Shown here: positions 48,273-59,788 of the stretch, one piece after another
How positions within the stretch are numbered: the first letter of the stretch is position 1
How the letters are laid out: every line of letters starts with the position of its first letter
Assembly (NCBI GenBank): GCA_019914995.1
Contig: CM034135.1
Span: 1,738,501-1,802,500, forward strand
Source: Acanthochlamys bracteata
Taxonomy: Eukaryota; Streptophyta; Magnoliopsida; Pandanales; Velloziaceae
Length of the DNA stretch: 64,000 nucleotides
Direction: 5' to 3'
The notes under the pieces: model-generated
Seen by the model: only the letters and a program-made list of their open reading frames with translations
What the model was told of the DNA's origin: nothing
Database searches by the model: none
Position numbers and translations under genes: made by a program

Positions 48273-49964
48273 AGCATAAACAAAGGTTGAGACAAAGAAG
48301 AGAGCAGGCTAGGGATAGAAAGAGAAGAAATCGATCGGTGGAGTTTCTATAAGCAAACCGGCGATCGCGAGGAAGCTTGAAGAAGAAGCAGAGACAGTTA
48401 AATAATAAGTTTGCATATTGAATCCTCTATAAGACTCTCTCAACTTCAAGTACATGAATCCATTCAACGGCAAGAGAAATTCGTTGAAGAGTAAAGAAAA
48501 GGAAAAAAACACACCCTAGCTATATATAATGCCAAAAGCCCTCCTAGCTTCTAGAGAAAGTAATTTTCAATTTTTTTAATTTTTAATAAAATTTTTATAA
48601 ATTATTATAAAATTAATTTAAAATTTAAAATAATAAAAAAATTAACATTATAAAATCTTATTATTATTAATTTTTTAAATAAAAAATAAAACTCAATTTA
48701 TAAAATAAAATAATTATTTTTTATTTTAAAAAAATATTTTTTATAAGCGTTCCTACCTATTCCTTGGCAGCGGCTTCTGCTCAGTTTCCGTTGCTGCTGT
48801 CAGTAATAGTACTACTTCACCAATTTTATTAACTTCGAGTAAACCGTTGTCTCTCGTTGTTACATGTTGCCGCCGTTGGTAGCTATCACATCTGATACAG
48901 GCCTTATATACAAGTGCGTGTATATAATTAAATTAAAATTCCAAACAAGACTTTCTCAATTTCTTTTGATTTTTATACAAACACAGTTTACTACATGTTT
49001 TCTCGAGAATAATAGTCAATTTTATTTTACTTGTTATCACGTGGTATGTGGAAAACTAGAGTCGCGACGAAATCTACTTTTGAATATTTATATATATAAT
49101 AATAAGAATAATAATTAGACAGTCATTTTAAATACTATATTTTAATTGTTTGTGTGTGCACAATCAATTTGCTACTTCCAAAAAATTATTGGCTTATGAT
49201 ATATAATACAAAAATTAAGAAAAGATAAATATGTTCGTTCACTATCGAGTTAGTGGGATAACGTAAAACCTTACGTATTTAATGGATGGTGAAAGCAGAA
49301 ATCAACGCCGACGAGTTGAAAACTATGAAACAATATTGAAGTATTAAAGTTTTCCTGCTAAAAAAAAAAAAATCAACACTCACACAAACTAAACATCAAT
49401 ATTGAATTATTAAGTTAATTTTTCTTTAATGATAATCTACCTAAGCATTAATATTCTAGAAAACTAAACTTAGGTAGGTGTTAATAAAGATTTGTTTATT
49501 GGGTTCAAAATTACAACACCTTTATCTTACAGATCTTAAATGAAACTGTTGTTTGGGTAGCAGCTTCTTAATTTAATCTTTTGAATAATCCAAGGACTCC
49601 ACAATCAAAAGCCAAAAATTAAATTCCAACCACGCTGTATAGAGGTAAACCAGATCTTAAATAATGATATCAAACATTCTTCAAATTAATCAGATTCTAT
49701 AAAAAATCTTAACAGATCATCGATCACAGTTATCTCTATAAATATATAATATGATTAAACTCACAACTTACAAGGCTAATTATCGATGCGTGAAATATAA
49801 AAGCGATACTCAAGCAAATAAACCACTGCTTAATTAAGTACATATATGCACTAAAACAAACGACAAGCAAAATTAAGCCCGCCCTTGAGCAAGGGCTTAT
49901 TGGATAAAAGACAACTAAGTTGCACACATGATCGAAGCTCTCTGGAATATATCCACAGCGCTCA
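48273..49964. other. spacer with a MITE-like AT-rich block
   Basis: From about 48549 to 48747 the sequence has the AT-rich MITE blocks (ttcaatttttttaattttta, tattttttataagcgttcct) with only one recognisable end (aagcg). Otherwise upstream sequence of array gene 1 and downstream sequence of array gene 2. Frames at 48309-48512 and 48864-49118 lack domains. Confidence 0.45.
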
Positions 49965-50561
49965 TTAATTATCTCCTTGAGTGGTTGCTTCTGCTGGTTC
50001 CACGATCTCCGGCAGTTGCACCTGCCCACGGTTGCTCGCTGTTGCAGTCTCACCAATAACTACTGTGCCAGGGGCAACAACAGCCGGCAGCCACTTGGTG
50101 GAAAGATATTGTAGACTGATCACCACCAGGACGATTGTTAGAAGAGAACGTCCTGAGATGAAGAATCCACAAGTGCTTCCTTGATCGGTCAGGTAGGGAA
50201 GCAGGAGACCGACAACAATCGCCGCCCCGGTGAAAGCAAGTTTTGCCCAATTCAACCAGATGATCAGGTAAAAGTTCCATCTCGGCCGTGAAAGAAACAC
50301 CATGGTGCAGATAACACATAGAAAGATGATGAACAAGGTGAAGGGTGCGATAAGGAGCAGGGTGCGGTTGCCCGCAAGAACAGCATACCCAACAATTAGG
50401 AGGATGCCAAATATTGCTGCGGTTGTTAACGTCTTCAGTGCATAGGAGCTGTTAGTAATGTTTTGTCGTTCTACAGCATAGACGAAGCCGGCGAAAGCTG
50501 GAACTTGTTCTGGATGCCATGCCGGTGCGCCTTCTGGTACCAATGTATCGTCCTCACTCAT
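49965..50561 (-). CDS. four-helix membrane protein, unknown (array gene 2)
   Basis: Intronless, 198 residues, not recognised. A polar start (MSEDDTLVPEGAPAWHPEQ) is followed by hydrophobic segments near residues 41-62 (LTTAAIFGILLIVGYAVLAG), 67-90 (LLLIAPFTLFIIFLCVICTM), 105-125 (LAFTGAAIVVGLLLPYL) and 137-155 (LLTIVLVVISLQYLS), and by a polar acidic tail (EIVEPAEATTQGDN). One motif, KWLPAVVAP after the last helix, resembles KWWPVVGLP after helix 4 of array gene 1, which hints at distant kinship. Both ends probably face the same side. No function can be assigned. Confidence 0.75.
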   Translation of the reverse strand: MSEDDTLVPEGAPAWHPEQVPAFAGFVYAVERQNITNSSYALKTLTTAAIFGILLIVGYAVLAGNRTLLLIAPFTLFIIFLCVICTMVFLSRPRWNFYLIIWLNWAKLAFTGAAIVVGLLLPYLTDQGSTCGFFISGRSLLTIVLVVISLQYLSTKWLPAVVAPGTVVIGETATASNRGQVQLPEIVEPAEATTQGDN

Positions 50562-52508
50562 TTGCTTGGAAAGAAGGATCTAGCTAGGATTATTAATCTC
50601 AACGAGACACGACTATGAAAGATTCATCCAATAATTTCTTGAATAACTTTAATCTATGTCGATCTACCGAGAACCCAACAGAAACTAAAACATGGAAGAA
50701 ATCGCCCGTGAGTTGGTTTGCATATATGGGGATATTAATAGCCGATCGACTGTAGTAATTACTTCGGCCAACCATGAAGCGCCTCGTCGAAGCTTAATTA
50801 AGTTAACAAAACACCTCCTCCATTCCCTCCTTCCTCTCAATCGATCAGCTTAAAAAAATTTTTTAAGACGTGTAATCATTTTAATATACTGACGACCGTG
50901 ACCGATACAAATAGACTAGCCCGCCCTTCTTTTGCTTCACCATTGCAACCATTATTTTTGAAAGATACGTGCTGAATAAGTTATAGAATATATGGTTTTT
51001 GAGGAAATTTGAAAGTTTTATAAAACAAAATTTTAAAATAAAAATTATTTTATTTTATTTTAAAAAATAAATTTAGTTTTTATTAAAAATAATAAAAATA
51101 AGCAATAATATATGTTCATTTATTTTTACTAATTTATTTTTTAATAATTCAGTTTACGTTCAAAATATATACCCTTACTTTCTTAATTATTATATTACCG
51201 TGGTTTTGGATGATGAGAAATAATTATTGGACAACGTTAAAAACATCAAGTTATTGGCTTCTTCTTTTGTTAATCAGAAAAAGAAAAAGACAACCACAAA
51301 CGTCGGCTTCTTCTTTTTGTTATTTTCTTTGAAGAAATAAAAACAAACACATATAAACTTCCAGGTTTGTTCTTTTTAATGATTGTTTTTGCTTAAACTT
51401 TATAGCGAATATATTAAGTCTGCATTTGATATAATCTTGCTGGTCAATAGGAGACGGTAGCATATAGTTTTCGATTTTTAAAATCGTCGTTAAGCTGTTA
51501 TATTACTGGCACTCAGCATAGAGTTACTGGAGCTATATAAAATGCAACATATACTTCAGCTTCAAAACTATATATATATATATGAAGAGATAAAGACACT
51601 TTTTTTTAAGGCATTTTCGATCACTTTTTTTTTGTTTATAACCGGAATAATTTTCAAATTCAATCTCCACCATTAGATATGAATAACTATGAGTTAAAAA
51701 ATAACTCATAAAATTTCAGCTCAATCGGACCACGAATTTACCTCCATCCGATCAATTGACTAAGATAACAGAAATGATATAATTTGTAAATTTTTTTTAT
51801 TTTCTATTATCTTGATCAAGTGATTGAATAGAGATAAATTTGTGATCCGATTAAATTAAAATTTTATAAATAAATTTTTAACTCATAATTTTTTATATTT
51901 AATGGTGAATATTAAATTTAAAAATTATTTTGATCATAAATCATTTCTCAAGCAGACATCTAAGTGAACGCATACACGGAGCTTCTTGAAAAACAGCGAA
52001 ACTACTTTAGTTATATAACAATTACAACAAAAGAAACTGAAGTTATATAAGGAGAATTAAGTTGAATTCCTTCGCAAATCAAAAGTATTGAAGATCACAT
52101 ATGATGACAGCACGACTAATTAACTTACTTTCGGTACCTCTGTGATCTGAAATTCTGAAGCCTTCTTTCCTCCAAATGTTTTCTCATAGTTCAGCACAAA
52201 TTAATTAGCTAGGTATATAGCTAGCTACATCTACTTATTTCTAATTAAGATTAACAAGAATAACAATATTTAGAACACTAACAAGAAATTCCTTGAGAAA
52301 GTTTGATTTATTCTTGCACAGACAACCAAGTAAATCATAACAATCATGTTCGACTCCTTTCAAGTACGAGTGAAAATAATAAAAGAAAGAAAACATGCAT
52401 GTTGGTTAATTGTTGAGGAAATTCAAAGAGACCTAAATCACAACATCTTTCCAAATGAAATTAGAACCCACATACATACGCACGCCAGGTATCAGGGAGA
52501 AGATAGAT
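50562..52508. other. spacer, no supported gene
   Basis: AT-rich, with a block near 50990-51130 resembling the MITE interior (ttttaaaataaaaattattt) and an inverted pair around 51620-51960: gaataattttcaaattcaat with caccattagatatgaataac on the left, and atttaatggtgaatattaaa with aaaattattttgatcataaa on the right. These halves are roughly inverse over about 150 bases each, which suggests another long-hairpin element. No gene seen. Confidence 0.4.
51640..51945. repeat. long imperfect inverted repeat (hairpin)
   Basis: Left arm items ataaccggaataattttcaa, cattagatatgaataactat, ataaaatttcagctcaatcg and gaatttacctccatccgatc reappear in inverse order on the right as gattgaatagagataaattt, tgatccgattaaattaaaat, aactcataattttttatatt and aatggtgaatattaaattta. 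The two arms are each about 140 bases around a short loop near 51790. Probably a foldback transposon remnant; its transcript could form a dsRNA hairpin. Confidence 0.6.
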
Positions 52509-52994
52509 TCATTCCTCAATCCACATGAACATCACAGCAACAACCCAGATGAAAACCATAACAACGGACGCCTCACGTAGTGCGATCGCAGCCCTCTCCA
52601 TTCCTGGGTCCATTATTCTACCAGCAGCTCTCTGCAACATCAGAAGCGATAGAAGAAATACAGCCAGCGCTGGAAACAAGAGTAAACCTACCAAAGGTAA
52701 GCCTTCTTCTGTGTAGAACAAGGGCATAGAGACGCCAGCAGCGATCGTTGCAGAGGAGTAGGCATTTTGAAGGAGAATCATGCGAGCAGGTGCATCAGCG
52801 ACGTCGAGACGCACGCGATTGCGAATCGCGGCTGCGCGACGACCTATTCGTTGCAGCACAGCGTTGCCAAATCGGGCGTTTCCAGCCGGCGCTGCCACAG
52901 CTCTGGCACCATCGCGAGCTTCAACGCGCCTGCGCTGCTGTAGGACTGCGGCGCCGTTTCCTCCATCAGCCGTTGCTCCTTCAACAGATTCCAT
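52509..52994 (-). CDS. small membrane protein with basic N-terminus (array gene 3)
   Basis: Intronless, 161 residues, not recognised. The first 70 residues are Ala/Arg-rich and GC-rich compared with the surroundings (VEARDGARAVAAPAGNARFG, then RIGRRAAAIRNRVRLDVAD), which could be cytosolic or a targeting sequence. Three hydrophobic segments follow near residues 78-94 (SATIAAGVSMPLFY), 99-119 (LPLVGLLLFPALAVFLLSLL) and 141-158 (ASVVMVFIWVVAVMFMWI), and the protein ends IEE. Same strand as its neighbours but about 1.9 kb and 1.7 kb from them, so independently transcribed. Confidence 0.72.
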   Translation of the reverse strand: MESVEGATADGGNGAAVLQQRRRVEARDGARAVAAPAGNARFGNAVLQRIGRRAAAIRNRVRLDVADAPARMILLQNAYSSATIAAGVSMPLFYTEEGLPLVGLLLFPALAVFLLSLLMLQRAAGRIMDPGMERAAIALREASVVMVFIWVVAVMFMWIEE

Positions 52995-54678
52995 TAGTAA
53001 GGTTTAGAAAAGAAAGAGCGAGAGAGAAAAGAGAGAAATTAGGGTTCCTGAGTTGGTATAAAAAGAAAAGAAGTAGAGTGAAAGGGTAACGGGAGCAAAC
53101 GGGCGTATGGTGAAAAGCACAGGAGAGGGACACGAACATTATTATCTCCTCTATCGTAGTAGAAATCCACTAAAATCAATTAACGGCATATTCTAAAACG
53201 GACGGAATCAAATTAATTTAACAGCGAAATCTTCACTACTTGTTTACAAAAGGGATTTGAAAACGAAAACAAAAACAAAACAAAACTATTTCACAATTAC
53301 TTGTAAGAAAAGGAAAATGAAGAAGCAAGACCACTTACTGAGAAAAAGCTTCCCAACGGTTTCCCACGTGGCAGTCTCCCGTTTCTACCAATTCTTAATT
53401 GGGCTCACATAAAAAAAAGGCCCAAAGTTAAGCCTATCATTTTCTAAATGGGTCTTGATGGTTGTGGTTGGGCTAACCTCTGCTTCTGCCCAGGGACGAA
53501 CGAAACAAGTCCTCCGCAGGAAGAAAAGATGATCCTCAAAAGTGAGATGACCAAAACTTCATGAATCTCCAAGAAATCTATTGCAGAAGAAATTCATCAT
53601 CACATGTTGGAAGGTTATCCTTAGCCTAAAGTTGCAGACATATTGATCCAGATGTAATAGACTAGTTCATCAATTAGCTCGACATGCTTTTCCTATTTTC
53701 ATTCCTGAAACTGTTGGATGCATGTACTCGGTGAAAGAAAGAGATTCGGGCCAGATTAACAGAACTCTCAAGCAGAGAAGAAGAAACTTTGTGGTGCTGG
53801 AAACATTGCAGATCGAGTTCACCGTGAAAACACGCACACGCACACGCACGCAGGGATAGCTCAACGGGTTGAAAATAGAGAAAAGAGTTTTATCAATAAA
53901 CAGAACTCACCTGAGTAGCTACATAACATTGATCGATGGCCGGATGCAGCAGTTTCGAGATCTCCATGTCTAGAACTAGAAGTCAATGAAATTCTAGACA
54001 TGGAAACCTTTTCATCTTTGATTCCGTGAAGGTGCTAACATGTGTATACATATGTTTTATGATTGTATATAGTAATCATACAAATTACTTTAATCATTTA
54101 TAAAGTCAAAACAATTCCAATTTGGGCCATTTGATTCTTTTTATGTTTTTCTTGACTTGGTAATTGCAGGCCTCAACTCAACCAAGTCCATATACATCAC
54201 AAGGAAGGAAGGAACTCATTGCCCGTAAATGAGAAGCATTTTGCTGGTTAAATTTTCGTTGTTTCTTCTTGATTAGAAAAAACTTGCTCTTGCATATAGA
54301 TTGCTAAAGGCTTAAATTTTCTTTTAACAGTTGAATATTTTCCTTGGGGAGGGAAAAAAGAAAATCCACGCCAGAAGAATAATAGAGTCTAAAATGTTAG
54401 ACTAGTATTTACTAACAGAAGGTTATCTTCAAACAAATTTGTATCCTACACAAAAATGGCCAATATATCATATATACTGCTGTCATTAGTTTACACAAGA
54501 TGCAAAGTAGACAACTCTATAGAGTAAGACAGCCAACGAAGATTAGCAGTCTGTGATGGCAATTTCCCAATTAGAAGGCAGAAAACCGTGTCAAGAAAAT
54601 AACACAATCAAATGCTCCAGGAATTTGTTTCATATTACACATTTCAGATACAATTCCTGTTTTAGTAATTTCATAGTA
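52995..54678. other. spacer, no supported gene
   Basis: Upstream region of array gene 3 and the 3' side of array gene 4. A short (CACACG)n run is at 53830-53850. A frame at 53670-53864 translates through that run and is not credible. Nothing else identified. Confidence 0.5.
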
Positions 54679-56428
54679 TCATGTAACTTTGGCTTCTGAT
54701 TTACATTCCGGACAATTCTCGTTCTTAATATTCTCTTCAGTATCTTGCTGGAGCTCCCTATATGCGTATGCAATGTAATAGAAAATATAACAAAGAACTA
54801 GAATTATTACCAACGAAAGGGCTACCATCCAGTATCTCATCTTTATGCTCTTAACATTACCGACGCAATAACTGATCCCTGTAAGATTCAGTAACCCGAA
54901 TGTTATAAGCGCAAAATCTCGCTCCTTCAGTAGTCTGGACAGCATTGAACAACGGCTAGCTATCCGTGGGTAGATAATAGCAAGAGCAGCAAAGAAACAT
55001 GCCGTCATGAGGAAGTAGTACGCCATTGAATCCACTTTGATCAATGAAGAGTTCTGTACTAGGCTATTGACTATACCGAAAGTTATGACGATTCCATTGA
55101 TGTAGGTAGTATTCATCATTCCGATCTTTTGTGCTGCTGCATCAATCTTCTCTTCTTTCCTAGATCTAGGCATATCTTTTCTCTTAATTGAAGACGTTTT
55201 ATTTCTCACAAACTTGAGGCAGCAGAAGACTAAAAGGGAAATTAAGGCAATGGCGAAGGGCACCCAAACGTTGCCTCGCAGAGTCATCACAATCGTAGAG
55301 ATCAACGCTAAGAAAAGCATCAGTATTGCAGCTTCTGCAAGGCGTGGAATCCACCTAGACATTTGCTTGTTCTTTGAAGCTAAACAGATGATGATAAAGA
55401 AAGCCGCACAATAAGCGCTCATGATGAAGAATGAAGTGATGATTAACCAAACGTCGCTCGTTTTGGAATTACTGAACATGAACGTGATGATGACCGTTAG
55501 CAGAACGAAAACGGGGAAGTATGTCTCCGGCCATTCTTTTACCATGCTTTGATGCTTTTCACATAGACAAGGAAACTTTTGATCCTGTACAAGTTAAACT
55601 TCCATCAAGCAAGCTGAAGATTGTTGTGCGGGAACTTAAGGAACTTGACAGACATGATCACAGTGGGGAAGTAGTTCAGTTCTTACTCCAATTGCTGGTT
55701 CCGAAGAGTCAGCCACTGAGCTACCGGCTATTGCTGCTGATTGCGCTGCTTCAGAGGGAGTATCAGCTGGAACCGTCTCGTTTATCGAGGATTGGGCACG
55801 TAAATCTCGGTTCTGAAATAGAAAATCTATATATTCTCATTTCGAATCCGCATACAACATTTGATCGAATGAAGACCCAAAACTTTTTGAATGAACAGAA
55901 GCATAAAAGCGAGGTTCTTGAAAAAGCATAGCCTATTTACAGTTAATTATTAGGATCAATTGCTAAATTTCCCAGTATAAGATTATAACTTTCTTCAAAT
56001 ACTTCAACAATTCATAGGCCGTCAATTCAAAGAATCAGCACAGAATCGATTCAAAACTACTAAAAACTAAAATTAAAGCAATGAAGTTGCTTGAAATAGC
56101 TTACTTGTCCGACTTCACGAAGTTGTTTTATATGAGGAGCGGAATTAGTTAAATCAACATCAGTGATCGATCCTTCATCTGAAGCTCTGTTGAGCTGATC
56201 GTCGATGCTCTGAAATTCAAATAGAATTAAATAGTTGAGAACGGGTAACGAACGTTACCAGAAGCAAACAACAGCGACTTGAACGAAACTATAATGAACA
56301 TCTAATTGTATTTGAATCAACACGAATTTCAGCTCCATATCTACCGTAGTCTTGAGAGTTGCTGATGGATCAGCTGGTTGAGTACTTGCTTCGGGATTCA
56401 TCTGGGAATGAACGAGTCGATCATCCAT
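54679..56428 (-). CDS. eight-helix membrane protein, unknown (array gene 4)
   Basis: Not recognised. Four exons, all joined at phase 0: 56428-56345, 56209-56105, 55812-55687, 55584-54679, giving 406 residues. The obvious 288-codon frame beginning at 55545 lacks the first 118 residues; the upstream exons have clean donors (ACG/GTAGAT, CAA/GTAAGC, GGA/GTAAGA) and acceptors (TTTCAG, TTTCAG, TTGTACAG). The N-terminal 105 residues are polar and Ser/Ala/Asp-rich. Membrane segments follow: YFPVFVLLTVIITFMF, VWLIITSFFIMSAYCAAFF, EAAILMLFLALISTIVM, VWVPFAIALISLLVFCCL, NGIVITFGIVNSLV, YYFLMTACFFAALAII, LITFGLLNLTGISYCVG and WMVALSLVIILVLCYIFYY, then a Cys-containing acidic tail (NCPECKSEAKVT). The gene cut by the right edge (63407 on) is a clear paralogue. 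Confidence 0.78.
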
Positions 56429-56785
56429 GGCGTGGGTAGTGGCTAGCTCGCTAGCTTCTCACCTTCCGAAAGAAATGTATCCCCAGAATGAAAGAAGATC
56501 TATCAAACTCTGATTTTTTTATAAGATATAGAAACATAATTATCAATCGATCATTAGGATTTCTTTTTCAAAATGTAAATTGAATGCAATTTCCTTGAAG
56601 GTGCAGATATAGCTTTCGGCAAACAGTCCATGCTTGACTTGACTACACTATTATGCTGAATATTAAAGTTTAAAATAATAGAAAAAGCGTGCGTATTTAC
56701 ATCCTTTTGGAGTTAACTTGAATACACAGCTCGAACCGTAAACGCGGGGTCTTACAAAAATTCAGGAAATTTTTTGGGAAGGGAC

Positions 56786-57038
56786 TCGGGGGTTGTTTGG
56801 TTCAACTTTTTTCCAAATAATTTTTTTTAATTTTTAATTATATATTTTTTAATATATATTTTATAAATATATATAAAATTATTTAAAAATATAAAAAAAT
56901 TTTATAGAGTAAAATTTTTTTATTATATATTTTTATTATTTTTTGAAAATAAAATAAATATATCTTATTTTTCAAAAAAAATAAAAATATTTTTTATTTT
57001 AAAAAATTTTATTTTATAATCACTACTAAACGTCTCTC
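56786..57038. mobile_element. MITE, AT-rich family
   Basis: Starts gggggttgtttggttcaact and ends actaaacgtctctcg; ends are degraded inverses. The inside shows the family blocks in the orientation of the 35957 copy (aatatatattttataaatat, tattatatatttttattatt, aatattttttattttaaaaa). About 250 bases, between array genes 4 and 5. Confidence 0.6.
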
Positions 57039-57375
57039 GAATATATTAATGATTATGTTTTTTTTATCAAGATAAGACAGGAATTTGTAGAGAGCTGTAC
57101 TTTGCCAGTTCTAAGTGCATCACTAGGCAATGATTTTGGTTGACATTGACTGACCAATAAAATTGCCACTAATATAACATTGATTTATTAACGAAACCCA
57201 GGTACAATACAACTAAATTAAGTAGTAAATCTTTATCGAATGTATGTAGCTTATTCCTAGAAGTATCAACTAGCTAACAACAGTTTGATACCTAACTTTG
57301 TTTCTGAAAAGTTTGTGATTGAAATTAGTTTTGCAAGAAGATAGAGAGCCAGCATATATGTTCACGCATGAATCA

Positions 57376-57798
57376 TCAAAGCCATCTCGGCGGTCGAAGC
57401 AGAAGACCTCTCGTGATCAGTATCACCAAAATGGCAACAGAGACTACCATGAAGAGAGAATCATTAAGGTTAAGGTCGTAGTTGGAACTGTTGTTGCAGG
57501 TGAAGCAAGAGGGAACAAAATCAGTAGGCTTCCCCAAATTTTCCAATTCGGTCGACACGGTGCCCCCACAGTTGTAAACTCCAGCAGTACCGTTGTTGTC
57601 CGTGAAGTACTTGAGCATGCGACCAACGGCAACCATCGTTCCTGCAAGCCCCAAATTGGCCAACAAATTCCTTTCTGCTCGGTGTAGCGCGAAGGCAAAA
57701 AGGAGTAGCGACAGCATGATGATGAGTTCTACGAAAAGGGAGAATGGAGATTCAGAAGTGATAAATTCTTCGCTGCAGGTGCCGTTGATTCTTAGCAT
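57376..57798 (-). CDS. small membrane protein with lumenal-type cysteines (array gene 5)
   Basis: Intronless, 140 residues, not recognised. Hydrophobic segments near residues 20-40 (SLFVELIIMLSLLLFAFAL), a weaker one at 46-65 (LLANLGLAGTMVAVGRML) and one near 115-132 (FMVVSVAILVILITRGLLL). Between the last two lies a polar loop with cysteines and sequons (NNGTAGVYNCGG, CFTCNNSS), as expected for an extracytosolic loop. The N-terminus MLRINGTCSEEF also has a sequon and cysteine. Starts near 57798 with no better upstream ATG; ends RPPRWL. Confidence 0.68.
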   Translation of the reverse strand: MLRINGTCSEEFITSESPFSLFVELIIMLSLLLFAFALHRAERNLLANLGLAGTMVAVGRMLKYFTDNNGTAGVYNCGGTVSTELENLGKPTDFVPSCFTCNNSSNYDLNLNDSLFMVVSVAILVILITRGLLLRPPRWL

Positions 57799-59419
57799 TT
57801 TTGGGCTTCTCCGGAGATCAAACTGACAAAAGATGCGGGGTGAGTGTCTTGGAGGTTGTTGATTTATAGGTTTTTCTTTGCCTTAGTGAATCTCTAAGGC
57901 CTTGAACCCGGCTTTGTTCCTTCGTAGTATGATGAAGCATCCAGGAAGCTTCTTCCTTCAAACAAAAAAAAATTCCAAGAGCTTTAGAATTAATAATAAT
58001 TTAAAAATACACAAACATCCTTTGCAAATATATATATATATATATAAAATATTTTTTTGATTGTTTAATTATTAAATATAAATAAATAAATCGGAGTAAA
58101 TGCTAAACCCTCGACCATAGAGCCGACATATTTCTAAAAAGAAATAAAAGGAGTAACCACTTCCACACTTGAAGACTCGGCTGTAGAGTACTCGCTCTTC
58201 AAAGTAATGAACTAGTCATGCATTTCTGTACACAAAGTAGAGTTCCCTGCATGTAGGGGCCATTTTAACTAAAAGGGGACCCCTAAACATAGTAATAATA
58301 GAGTGACTCTGCATGAATATTCCATTCTATGATGTAATGTGAATCCATGAAAAGTGCGATCAAAGCAAATCAACGCAATGCGCGCATAACAATGAAAGTC
58401 GAAGGATGGTGTTTTCTTCTTTGCTCGTAATTTGCTGTCCAATCTGGATGAGGATAGAGTATTAAGTAGCTTCCACTCGCTTTCTAACTAGTTCATGAAA
58501 CCTACCTACTCATGCACGGCAAGTTTGCAGCTAGCCTTAGGTAGTACTTTAATTGCTCTATAAAGAAAGGAATGTAACGAAACTTGGCGTTGGAGATTCT
58601 TGTGGAGAGCAACCTGCGGGAAGGAAACATTATCAATTAGCCAATTTAGAGACGGCAAAACCAAATTGGCTTAACTTGTTTCTAGAAACAAGTTACGCGC
58701 ATATATCTCTTATCCGAGGTCAAGTCTCTTTGGATAGGAATCATAGAACTGGTGGGTCTGGAAAATCAGAGAGATAGACATGTAAGCACATGTTTAACTA
58801 AATTCCAAAGAACCGTTTGTTAAGTAGATTTTGTCCTACATAATTCTCTATTGCCAATTTATTAGGAAAAAAAAAGCATATTTTATTAAGATCAAATTGG
58901 GTCCAAAATTTTGACTAAACTCTGCCATATTGTCTATTTCATTCATAACTTTTATGGTTCACTATATTTCAAATTTTTATAATTTGTTTTATTTCAGATT
59001 AAGTTATCGTTTTATTTTAGTATTTTTATATTTTATTTTATTTCAAAATAAGTACCTCACTTTATTTTAGAATAAAATAGCATATTTTATTAAGAATAGA
59101 AATTTGCTTTATTTTGCAACAATTAGTTTGTTCACTTAGAACAAATAGTCAAATTCATTTAAAAAAAAATACTCTGTTAGAAAACAATAAGTATTAAAAA
59201 TTTAATTACATATTATTTATCAATAACTTTGACATAATATTTAATAAAAATTTTAGAATCACTTTTTTAATTCGTCACACCAATTTTGGTGAGCACCTTG
59301 CTGTAGATCTTGGCATTAAATTAAGTTTAATTGATACAAATAAAGAATTTTAACAATAAACCTCTATTTTTGTAGGTTTGTGTGGACATGCAATTACTGC
59401 AGAAGAGCATGAGCTTAAA
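57799..59419. other. spacer, no supported gene
   Basis: Upstream of array gene 5. It has a (TA)n run at about 58027-58047, an A/T-rich stretch at 58860-59230 with many tattttattt motifs, and a short plus-strand frame (58553-58777) without domains. Nothing else identified. Confidence 0.45.
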
Positions 59420-59788
59420 CTACCCACACCAGAAGCATGACAACAGCCTTCGCCAACATCTCATTTGCAATATCATCTCTATGAATCCAGCAGGATGCAC
59501 GTCAGCTCTCTGCTGCATAAACAGCTTCCTTATCAACATAACTAGAAAGGCAAGTAGCAAAATGAACATGACAGGTCTCGGTGCAGCAAAGTATTCTATG
59601 CCGAAAGGGTCCTTATCAGTTACAAAGGCTGTAAGAAAGCCGGCTGCTATTAGTATTGCAATTTCAAGTAAGCATTCGGCATTAAAGATCCTCTGATGTT
59701 GGTTATTGCGTGGTGGGTTCAGCGGCACGACCGGTCGATCATCAGCTTCCGGAGGAATGTGCCGGTGGGGACCGTTGAATTGTCGCAT
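59420..59788 (-). CDS. small membrane protein (array gene 6)
   Basis: Intronless, 122 residues, not recognised. A polar, Pro/His-rich start (MRQFNGPHRHIPPEADDRP) is followed by two hydrophobic segments at about residues 39-58 (LLEIAILIAAGFLTAFV) and 71-90 (PVMFILLLAFLVMLIRKLF), then a Cys/Arg tail (CWRRLLSCFWCG). The order AECLLEIAIL-helix, short polar loop, helix resembles the AEAAILMLF-helix pair in the middle of array gene 4 and AEAGLIALIF in array gene 1. This is the basis for suspecting one very diverged family. A truncated member is possible. Confidence 0.62.
   Translation of the reverse strand: MRQFNGPHRHIPPEADDRPVVPLNPPRNNQHQRIFNAECLLEIAILIAAGFLTAFVTDKDPFGIEYFAAPRPVMFILLLAFLVMLIRKLFMQQRADVHPAGFIEMILQMRCWRRLLSCFWCG

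Noticed and set aside
53670-53864. 64-codon frame with RVRVRV repeats
   Set aside because: It translates a CACACG microsatellite and has no other support.
55521-55931. 136-codon plus-strand frame overlapping the array gene 4 start
   Set aside because: It lies exactly opposite exons 3 and 4 and their intron; the minus strand has a consistent four-exon gene with good splice sites, so this is a shadow.
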